Assembly (NCBI GenBank): GCA_049115715.1
Contig: JAGDZQ010000035.1
Span: 1 to 64,000 of the forward strand
Source of the DNA: JAMZMI01 sp049115715
Lineage (GTDB): Bacteria > Bacteroidota > Bacteroidia > Cytophagales > Cyclobacteriaceae
DNA length: 64,000 nt
Direction of reading: 5' to 3'
In this document: positions 1 through 6,721 of the stretch, piece by piece
Layout: each line of letters begins with the position of its first letter
How positions within the stretch are numbered: the first letter of the stretch is position 1
The notes under the pieces: generated by a model
What the model was told of the DNA's origin: nothing
What the model saw: the letters and a program-made list of their open reading frames with translations, nothing else
Database searches by the model: none
Translations under genes and position numbers: made by a program

Positions 1-216
1 TCAACAGAGGTGAATTGTATTATTATAAGATTGTAAAAGCTCAATAAGATGCACTTCAAAGCCAACTTCTAAAAAAAAAAGAGACTGTAAATTAAATCCG
101 TCCATCAAAACCTAAACAAATATGCATTTATCAGGAGTGGCCTAAATAGATTTATGGTCTATATGATAATATAAGACTCTCTTCCAAAAAAAGGCTTCAC
201 TAATGTAGGAGTAATC

Positions 217-1026
217 TTACTTAAAAAATTTATTCAATGCTTTAAGATAAAATTTGTAGATGTAGCTTGGTTTTAGGATTCGCACTATTACCCGATTGAT
301 TTCCTCCTCTCTTTCCATCAATTTACTATTAAAAATTTCTTTCGCTTCTTTATACAGCATAATGTCATATTTTTCACGCTCTTTTATAGACATTATTGCC
401 TTCTCGGAAACATCTTCTTTCCTCGGTCTTTTATCATTGATATTGGCCTCCAAATAATAAGGTAACCTTTTCCATCCAAGTGTTAAATAAAAAAGAGCCA
501 AAGTGTCACTCATTTGTTCGGTTAAGCCAAAAACCTGAAATTTCTTAAGGTTCTTTAAAGCTTTGCTGTACACCACTTCAGTAACTATATCTCCAGATTG
601 ATAACTTTCTCCAGCAACGAGCCTTGTCTGCAAATTATTCAAATATGATATCTCAGGATGATGTATATAATCTTCCAAATCTAGGTTTTCATTATTGATC
701 AAATGCTGGTAGTACATCCCTTTATGTTTCATGTAATAATATTCTGAAATAACCCTTTCAATTGGATCCCTCAGTACAGTAAAATGTTGACTTGGATCCG
801 ATAATTTGGGATGCGCCGCAAATCCAAAATGACCTCCGACTACCTCTATCTTGTGTGATGAGGTTATAACATTTTCAAGCAAACCTTCCACTTTCTCAAG
901 AAAATCTTTTGGGTGAGTAAATCGTGTAGGATTTAGTCTTTGAAACCTGTTATATAGTATCTGCCTTGACAAGGTATGAACTATTGTAGTTCCTCCTGTT
1001 TTGGGTATATGAATGAATGTTTTCAA
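217..1026 (-). CDS. Sulfotransferase family protein
   Basis: Predicted to transfer a sulfuryl group from PAPS to a glycan or lipid acceptor that I cannot name. The N-terminus carries HIPKTGGTT (about residues 6-14), the 5'-phosphosulfate-binding loop of family-2 type sulfotransferases. A second PAPS-contact segment, VLRDPIERVISEYYYM, lies near residues 84-99. The start codon is TTG and directly follows the TAA of the upstream gene (TAA-TTG). No ATG fits, because the PAPS loop begins six residues in. It is the last gene of a three-gene minus-strand group after an LTA-synthase-like transferase and a CDP-alcohol phosphotransferase, so a surface-polymer or lipid substrate is plausible. There is no signal peptide, so the enzyme is probably cytoplasmic. 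The family call is good; the acceptor is unknown. Confidence 0.8.
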   Translation of the reverse strand: MKTFIHIPKTGGTTIVHTLSRQILYNRFQRLNPTRFTHPKDFLEKVEGLLENVITSSHKIEVVGGHFGFAAHPKLSDPSQHFTVLRDPIERVISEYYYMKHKGMYYQHLINNENLDLEDYIHHPEISYLNNLQTRLVAGESYQSGDIVTEVVYSKALKNLKKFQVFGLTEQMSDTLALFYLTLGWKRLPYYLEANINDKRPRKEDVSEKAIMSIKEREKYDIMLYKEAKEIFNSKLMEREEEINRVIVRILKPSYIYKFYLKALNKFFK

Positions 1027-1749
1027 TTATTTACTGTTTTCAATTTGACTAAAAAGTGAAACTAGAAATGAAAATATTATTAAAGCTCCTGAAATGTAAG
1101 TAACAATAATCAATGATGGACTTTGAGTGAGAAATGGTATCAATAAAGCGAGAAAAAATATAACAGCTATAGTTGCTCTGTACTTTTTGGACATTAATTC
1201 CTTACCGTCTTTTTTTACCCAGAAAGAAATAATTTCATACAAATATCTAAGTGATCCGGGTACTAATATCCACCAATGCAAGTTTTGTTCTTCTACGTGA
1301 ATCCAAGATATAGCTAAGACCATAAATGCATCAATCTCCATATCAAGTTTACCCCCAACGTCACTAATATGTTTAAATCGTCTGGCAAGATACCCATCCA
1401 ATCCATCTAGGCATATTGATATAAGGAAAAAGCCAAATAAGAAAGTGGCACTTAAAGAGTGATGAAATGCAAATAGTAGAATCACTAAAATGAAGCGAGA
1501 TATACTCACCCAATTTGCATACCCAATCCAAGCACTTAAACTTCCAATGTATTTTGGGATTCTATATATATAGATCCCAAATGAGCAAGTAGTAAATAAT
1601 ACCCATGGAAAAGCATTCCCATAAATCCAGACAATGCTTAAGCCGAATAGATTTAATATTGAACTATAAAGAGCCCATTTATTGTAAAATTTAGTAAACC
1701 TGTAATCCGTCTGGCTCATAGTTTGGAATTGAGGCTCCTTGTTTCCCAT
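1027..1749 (-). CDS. CDP-alcohol phosphatidyltransferase family protein
   Basis: Integral membrane enzyme that joins a CDP-activated alcohol or lipid to a second alcohol, making a phosphodiester. The family signature D-x2-DG-x2-AR-x8-G-x3-D-x3-D is complete at about residues 115-140, with all catalytic Asp residues present. Several hydrophobic helices flank it (about residues 28-65, 82-113 and 195-235). The annotated ATG overlaps the 3' end of the LTA-synthase-like gene by 59 bases. A second ATG ten codons in (position 1719) reduces the overlap to 29 and is an equally good start. The sulfotransferase gene follows with no gap. Substrate cannot be read from the sequence; phospholipid head-group or polymer-primer synthesis is possible. 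Confidence 0.82.
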   Translation of the reverse strand: MGNKEPQFQTMSQTDYRFTKFYNKWALYSSILNLFGLSIVWIYGNAFPWVLFTTCSFGIYIYRIPKYIGSLSAWIGYANWVSISRFILVILLFAFHHSLSATFLFGFFLISICLDGLDGYLARRFKHISDVGGKLDMEIDAFMVLAISWIHVEEQNLHWWILVPGSLRYLYEIISFWVKKDGKELMSKKYRATIAVIFFLALLIPFLTQSPSLIIVTYISGALIIFSFLVSLFSQIENSK

Positions 1750-3493
1750 AGCTTTTCATTATTTCTCTTATGAAAATAGAATATAATGCTTCATGCTTAA
1801 TGGGAAGGTTGCCGAAACTATTATCAGAGCTAAAACCATAGTCTCGAAATCCTCTAACGAAATCTTTGTTTTTTGAAATTACATGAACTAAAGTCTCTAG
1901 CCCATGGTCACCTACGTTAGCAAGATGATGGGGCTGATGATCCCCTAGCATTAAAAAAACATCATTTTCTGTTCCTTTGTTAATTATAAAATCTGAAATA
2001 AAATCCAATTGATATTTTATGGATTGAGAATAATCAGCCAAAGCTGGTTTTTTAAGTAATTGATGACCTGTTAATTGATCATTTCCATCATTTAAGTCTC
2101 TCCAATTGCTTACTACACTTTTTGGACCAATAAATGGGCTATGAGAGTTTTTTGTTAAGTAGAATAAAATATATGGTTCAGGATTTTTATTTATAATTTC
2201 TTCAAAAGCATAATTCAATACATACTGGTCTGTTGGTCCCTCGGTAAAGCCATATCTTTTTCCAGAATATGGGATATCATCTCGAAGTATCCATTTGTCG
2301 ACACCATACAAGTTAGCCATCTTGTCAAAAGGTACTTTTACACCTGGTTTGTGTTTGGTTGCATTAAGGTTGTATGACTTGTACCCCTGTTTTTGAAAGT
2401 CCTTTATTAAACCTCCGACATTATGGAATTTCGTATTGTTTAGAATGTTTTCAAATTGGAAGTTGTTTTCGATTCTATAACCATTAAGAATAGTTGAATA
2501 AGCTAACCAAGACGGTCCTACCAATGAAATGCTCCTACTTAAGTTATTGGCTTTGTGCCAAAGGTTTGATTCTAATTTTTCAGAAAAGGATTCAAAGTCT
2601 TTTTGATATGATTCTTTTAGCTGAGGGTCCTTAAGGAGAATGCTTCCATAGGACTCAATAAATAGACAATAAATATTTGGTTTAATGCTCAGGTCTAAAT
2701 CAACATTTCTTTTTTCTGCGAGTGTTTTAAAATCAATTTTCCTTTGCACTCTCATCATCATATAGCTATCGTAAGCATTTTTAAAAATTCGCAATAGCAT
2801 AATTACATTTCTAAGTCTTAATTCGGTATTTAAATTAAGTTTATGATGATTTATTCCTACTCTGACAATTGCTACTAAGAAGTAAATAAGAATTAAAGCA
2901 GTTCCTGAAATAGAATACAAATTTGGACTTAGTGATGAGGTAAATTGCAAATACAAAAGAAAGGATTGGTAAACTAAAATGGCTAATAGCGGAATTATTG
3001 TAGCAATACAAAGTACTTTCAATTTAGATTCTCCATATAAAATTCCAATTCCATTTTTGAGAAGCCGGATGTCATTGATTAGAACTGGACTTACGCTATA
3101 GAGTCTTAGAAAAGAATAGTAGTATCCATTAAAGAGTAAGATTCCAATATAGAAAACACTTAAAGTAGGTAATAGAAATGAGCTGATTAAATTTGATCTA
3201 ACAAGTAATATGAAGAATGATAAATCGATACTTAATCTATAAAAATCAGGATTCATACTTTCGAATATTCCCTTATTCCTTTTGTTTAGAATTTTTTTCA
3301 GTGGCAGAAATGGGCGACTATCAAAGTGAAGAAGAGAATTTGTTAGGAATAGGATAAAATTAAAGGTTAGAAATAACGCCCAAAAAATTGCTTCTTTTCC
3401 TAGAATTTCCAATGATATCAAACTTGTCACATTTTTTATAAGTAGTACGAAAGCGTATTTATATGCATTATAAATATACAGACATGTACCCAT
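1691..3493 (-). CDS. LTA-synthase-like sulfatase/phosphoglycerol transferase
   Basis: Membrane-anchored member of the alkaline phosphatase superfamily. About 250 N-terminal residues hold several hydrophobic helices, followed by an extracytoplasmic catalytic domain. The domain opens with PNIYCLFIESYGS (metal-binding Glu). It continues with a GPSWLAYSTILNG stretch in the nucleophile region and LGDHQPHH, a late metal-binding Asp-His motif. Relatives of this shape (LtaS, OpgB) move phosphoglycerol from phospholipid to a surface polymer or glucan; hydrolases also occur. It is the first gene of an overlapping minus-strand group with a CDP-alcohol phosphotransferase and a sulfotransferase, which suggests a joint role in making or decorating an envelope polymer. 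Superfamily membership is clear; the transferred group is inference. Confidence 0.72.
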   Translation of the reverse strand: MGTCLYIYNAYKYAFVLLIKNVTSLISLEILGKEAIFWALFLTFNFILFLTNSLLHFDSRPFLPLKKILNKRNKGIFESMNPDFYRLSIDLSFFILLVRSNLISSFLLPTLSVFYIGILLFNGYYYSFLRLYSVSPVLINDIRLLKNGIGILYGESKLKVLCIATIIPLLAILVYQSFLLYLQFTSSLSPNLYSISGTALILIYFLVAIVRVGINHHKLNLNTELRLRNVIMLLRIFKNAYDSYMMMRVQRKIDFKTLAEKRNVDLDLSIKPNIYCLFIESYGSILLKDPQLKESYQKDFESFSEKLESNLWHKANNLSRSISLVGPSWLAYSTILNGYRIENNFQFENILNNTKFHNVGGLIKDFQKQGYKSYNLNATKHKPGVKVPFDKMANLYGVDKWILRDDIPYSGKRYGFTEGPTDQYVLNYAFEEIINKNPEPYILFYLTKNSHSPFIGPKSVVSNWRDLNDGNDQLTGHQLLKKPALADYSQSIKYQLDFISDFIINKGTENDVFLMLGDHQPHHLANVGDHGLETLVHVISKNKDFVRGFRDYGFSSDNSFGNLPIKHEALYSIFIREIMKSYGKQGASIPNYEPDGLQVY

Positions 3494-3643
3494 GAATTTC
3501 TGAAAAGGTTGCTTTAAGCTTAAAACTTAATTGAGAAGCATCAATTCTATTTTAAAATCGTTTATAGACGAAAGAAATACTTGTAAAAAGGGGAGTTAAG
3601 AACAGAACGAAAAGTAATACTTAAGTTTAAACCTTAAGAATTC

Positions 3644-4567
3644 TCAAAAAGAAAACTGAGCACCAAAAGCCTTCACTTCTTCATCGAAAGTAGATATTGG
3701 TTTGATATCCAGATATTTTTTCAACTTCAAATCAGTATTAACAGAAATAGATTTCAGATTTAGATGCTGATTTATGAAGATGAACTCCAAAGGAGGGTTA
3801 ATTGCCTTAAGGATATCAACGATATCCATCATGGTCATGTTTCTCTCAACCAGATTGTAAATTCCAGATGGAACATCTTTCGTAAGTAATTGATCGAACA
3901 CATCACATAGGAAATCAATTTGAACAAAAGCCCTACTTTGCTTTCCATTGCCATGAATGGAAATTTGATTATTAAAGTTGCTTTCAAAAATCCACTTGTT
4001 GATCACAGAATCGAAACGCATGCTTCTGCTGTATCCGTATACATTCCCACATCTAATGACATGAGTTTTGATTTTACTTTCAAGTCTTCTCACGTGCTCT
4101 TCACCTCGGAATTTAGAGATCGCATAGAAAGTTCTTGGATTCGCTTCAGAGTCCTCATCTATTTCACCAGAAGAAGAGGAACCATAAACACCAATGCTGC
4201 TTATGTAGATGAATTGCTTAACGTCACTTTCTTCTACGGCATATACCAGCTCTGCTGTACCCCAGTGATTTACCTGTTCAAAATAATGAGCATCAACGCT
4301 AGAATAAGGTGTGGTTACCTTAGCTGCCAAGTGATAAACTACATCGATTCCTTCAAGTGCTTTTTTGAGCTTCCTTGAATCTAATAACTCTGCCGTAATG
4401 AATTGGATCTTCTCAGGGTTCGAGTACTTAGGGCCTGTGAAAAGAGAATGAGTACCACGACTTAAGTTATCATAAACGATAATTTTGTTTACCTCTGGAT
4501 TTTGCGCAAGCGTTCCTATTAATTCGGTACCTATATATCCGGCACCACCAGTCACTAATACATTCAT
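3644..4567 (-). CDS. NAD-dependent epimerase/dehydratase (SDR family)
   Basis: Extended short-chain dehydrogenase acting on nucleotide sugars. It starts with the Rossmann motif GGAGYIG (residues 7-13), continues with a YHLAAK-type segment, and carries the catalytic Ser/Tyr/Lys pattern (ISSIGVYGS, then YAISK). Length (307 aa) is normal for UDP-glucose 4-epimerase or dTDP-4-dehydro-sugar relatives, but the exact sugar cannot be assigned. The start ATG overlaps the stop of the cysH-like gene as ATGA, so the two are translationally coupled. No signal peptide; cytoplasmic. Roughly 150 bases without a gene separate its 3' end from the upstream end of the surface-polymer group. Confidence 0.85.
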   Translation of the reverse strand: MNVLVTGGAGYIGTELIGTLAQNPEVNKIIVYDNLSRGTHSLFTGPKYSNPEKIQFITAELLDSRKLKKALEGIDVVYHLAAKVTTPYSSVDAHYFEQVNHWGTAELVYAVEESDVKQFIYISSIGVYGSSSSGEIDEDSEANPRTFYAISKFRGEEHVRRLESKIKTHVIRCGNVYGYSRSMRFDSVINKWIFESNFNNQISIHGNGKQSRAFVQIDFLCDVFDQLLTKDVPSGIYNLVERNMTMMDIVDILKAINPPLEFIFINQHLNLKSISVNTDLKLKKYLDIKPISTFDEEVKAFGAQFSF

Positions 4568-5220
4568 TTTTTAACTAAATCTGTGTGAAGACCACATTCC
4601 ACTTTGTTCATACCATACCACCTAGCCTCTCTTTCTTGCATTTCAGGATCAAGCTTTCGGGTGCAAGGTTCGCAACCAATACTCATATATCCTTTAGCGT
4701 CAAGAGGATGACGAGGTAGGTTATGTTCGCGAATGTAAGCAAATATCTGCTTCATATTCCAGTCCAACATCGGATGAAAACGAACTGTATTAAAAGGAGC
4801 GGGCTGCTCAGTAGTCATAGCTTTTCTAACAGCACTTTGATCACCTCTTACCCCATTTATCCAGATATCGTGATTTTTAAGTAGATGCTCAGTTGGAGCA
4901 GTTTTGTTGATATAGCAGCAGTGATCCGGATCTGAAGTAAACAATAATTTTCCTTCAGCGTCACGCTGCATATATCTGGGCATTGAAGATTTAGTCTCTA
5001 AAACATTTAGGTCAAACTCTTCAGCGACTCTATCCTTAAAGGCCACAGACTCTGGAAAATGGTATCCAGTGTTAAGAAAATAGACAGGAATTGTATTGTC
5101 TATTTTGCTTATTATATGGAGCATAACCAAGCTGTGAGTCTGAAAAGATGATGTAGTGAACATCTTTTTATCCTCATTTTGGTATTTCTCAATTTGGCCT
5201 CTTATTTCTTCTATCTGCAT
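4564..5220 (-). CDS. cysH: APS-reductase-type CysH, 4Fe-4S phosphoadenylyl-sulfate reductase family
   Basis: Reduces activated sulfate to sulfite in assimilatory sulfur metabolism. The adenylate loop is FTTSSFQTHS (about residues 21-30). Four cysteines fit the 4Fe-4S pattern of APS reductases: adjacent Cys101-Cys102 and Cys183-x2-Cys186. The C-terminal catalytic ECGLH (Cys209) is present. Enzymes that use PAPS without a cluster lack the CC...CxxC set, so APS is the more likely substrate. At 218 aa it is slightly shorter than usual at the N-terminus. It leads a two-gene operon with the epimerase (ATGA overlap) and is divergent from the PTPS gene. A TTTTG-N19-TTGTTTTG promoter-like pair lies just upstream on the minus strand. 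The partner sulfate-activation genes are not in the window. Confidence 0.85.
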   Translation of the reverse strand: MQIEEIRGQIEKYQNEDKKMFTTSSFQTHSLVMLHIISKIDNTIPVYFLNTGYHFPESVAFKDRVAEEFDLNVLETKSSMPRYMQRDAEGKLLFTSDPDHCCYINKTAPTEHLLKNHDIWINGVRGDQSAVRKAMTTEQPAPFNTVRFHPMLDWNMKQIFAYIREHNLPRHPLDAKGYMSIGCEPCTRKLDPEMQEREARWYGMNKVECGLHTDLVKK

Positions 5221-5395
5221 CTTGGAGATTTAAGGGTACAAAACAACCCTTCCCGAATTAAAATTCAAAAGAAGCGTGAAAAAATTCAAAATGATTGGAT
5301 TTGAAGAGATTTATTGAATTTGAAGAACAATTATGAAATACTTTAGGTTTGTAATGAATATTGAATTCTATCAAATCAAAACCAAAAAGGCCTAG

Positions 5396-5803
5396 GTGAG
5401 AATATCCGTCTTTAGAAAAGAACATTTTAATGCAGCCCATCGTCTACATAATTCATCTTGGAGTGATGACGAAAACCAAAAAATCTTTGGTAAATGCAAT
5501 AATCCAAATTGGCATGGGCACAATTATGAGGTGGTTGTGAAACTTACAGGAGAAATTGACCCTGAGACAGGATATGTTTTTGATATGAAGATTTTAAGTG
5601 ATCTGATTAAGAATGAAGTTCTTAGAAAGTTTGATCATAAAAATCTAAACCTTGATGTTGAAGAATTTCAAAATCTAAACCCTACAGCAGAAAATATAGC
5701 TGTAGTCATTTATAACAAACTAAGAGATAAGATAGACGCTGATCTTGATCTTAAAATTACTCTGTATGAAACAGAAAGAAACTTTGTCGAATACCCCGCC
5801 TAA
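5396..5803 (+). CDS. 6-pyruvoyl-tetrahydropterin synthase, C-x5-HGH type
   Basis: Zinc enzyme converting dihydroneopterin triphosphate, the product of GTP cyclohydrolase I, to 6-pyruvoyl-tetrahydropterin (or carboxy-tetrahydropterin in QueD). Zinc ligands are His16, His40 and His42. The catalytic cysteine is Cys34 in CNNPNWHGH. The five-residue gap between Cys and HGH is the pattern known for tetrahydrobiopterin-type PTPS, whereas QueD has a three-residue gap. DHKNLN, NPTAEN and ETERN also resemble eukaryotic PTPS. Start is GTG after AAAAAGG. The folE start lies four bases past the stop, so the two form an operon. A QueD role in queuosine remains possible but fits the motif less well. Confidence 0.85.
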   Translation: MRISVFRKEHFNAAHRLHNSSWSDDENQKIFGKCNNPNWHGHNYEVVVKLTGEIDPETGYVFDMKILSDLIKNEVLRKFDHKNLNLDVEEFQNLNPTAENIAVVIYNKLRDKIDADLDLKITLYETERNFVEYPA

Positions 5804-5807
5804 AAAT

Positions 5808-6461
5808 ATGGACGAATTAGAATTGGATCACTTTGGAACTTCCGACGAAACACCCCTTCGAGCGGACGCTTTTCAAATGGATGATGAGTTAAAAAAGGAG
5901 CTTATATCCAAACATTTTAGAGAGATTATGCAGATTCTTGGACTTGATCTTGATGATGATAGTTTGAGTGGAACTCCAGATCGAGTTGCCAAGATGTACG
6001 TAGAAGAGGTCTTTAGTGGGTTAAATCCCAAAAATAAACCGAAGGCAAAACTCTTTGAGAATAAGTATAAGTATGACCAAATGTTGGTCGAAAAAGACAT
6101 CACCTTCTTTTCTCATTGTGAGCATCATTTTGTTCCAATTTATGGTAAGGCGCATGTAGCATACTTTTCTAGTGGTAAAGTGGTTGGACTTTCTAAAATC
6201 AATAGAATCGTTCAGTATTACGCTAAAAGACCTCAAGTGCAGGAGAGACTCACTGTTCAGATTGCGAATGAGCTTAAGGAGGTTCTGCAAACAGAAGATG
6301 TCGCTGTAGTTCTAGACGCGAATCATATGTGTGTGTCTTCCAGAGGAGTTAGTGATACGAACAGCATGACTGGTACTGCTTTCTTTGATGGAAAATTCAA
6401 AGATCAGAATTTTAAAAGCGAGTTTCTTAACTATATTAATTCCAAGACTGACTTAAGGTAA
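5808..6461 (+). CDS. folE: GTP cyclohydrolase I
   Basis: Converts GTP to 7,8-dihydroneopterin triphosphate, the first step to folate, biopterin-type cofactors or queuosine. Seen: SGTPDRVAKMY, the zinc Cys/His in CEHHF, GLSKINRIVQYYAKRPQVQE, and the second zinc Cys in ANHMCVSSRG. An upstream in-frame extension would overlap the PTPS gene by about 59 bases. The ATG at 5808 lies four bases after the PTPS stop and leaves a normal 217-aa enzyme, so I chose it. The acidic leader of about 35 residues before the core is typical of this phylum. Coupling with a C-x5-HGH PTPS suggests a tetrahydropterin cofactor pathway. Confidence 0.93.
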   Translation: MDELELDHFGTSDETPLRADAFQMDDELKKELISKHFREIMQILGLDLDDDSLSGTPDRVAKMYVEEVFSGLNPKNKPKAKLFENKYKYDQMLVEKDITFFSHCEHHFVPIYGKAHVAYFSSGKVVGLSKINRIVQYYAKRPQVQERLTVQIANELKEVLQTEDVAVVLDANHMCVSSRGVSDTNSMTGTAFFDGKFKDQNFKSEFLNYINSKTDLR

Positions 6462-6647
6462 GTCCGTTTCCTACTGGTAGAAATCGTTTTTTGTAATCAA
6501 GCTTTTATCTTGTTTTGAGAGCTAATAATCCATTTATTTCCTAAAGGTTTTTGCATAACCTTGAAAACGATTGCAGGTTTCATCGAAAGATTCGATCCTG
6601 AAGTTTAAAAAAGCATATCAAAATGGTTTAAAGATTAATTTATGTGA

Positions 6648-6691
6648 ATCAAAACTATCGTTTTGATAATCTAAAGACTCTTATATCTTTG
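6648..6691 (+). promoter_or_regulatory. hppA promoter with dyad over the -33 box
   Basis: TATCTTTG at 6684-6691 is a perfect TAnnTTTG -7 box of the Bacteroidota primary sigma factor. TTTG at 6662-6665 is the -33 box, with an 18-base spacer. An inverted repeat ATCAAAAC-TATC-GTTTTGAT (6648-6667) covers the -33 box and could be an operator. The predicted transcript start near 6698 lies downstream of the longest possible ORF start, which supports the ATG at 6722. Confidence 0.7.
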
Positions 6692-6721
6692 CAGTCTTTT
6701 TTAAAAAATGAAATACTTAAT

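Noticed and set aside
3920..4378. Open frame opposite the epimerase gene
   Set aside because: It lies wholly inside a clear epimerase gene on the other strand and has no motif or signal.
5745..5807. Longer N-terminus of FolE
   Set aside because: Overlaps the PTPS gene; ATG 5808 directly after the PTPS stop is a better start.
6644..6721. 26-residue N-terminal extension of the pyrophosphatase
   Set aside because: It contains the promoter boxes of the gene and is not membrane-protein-like.
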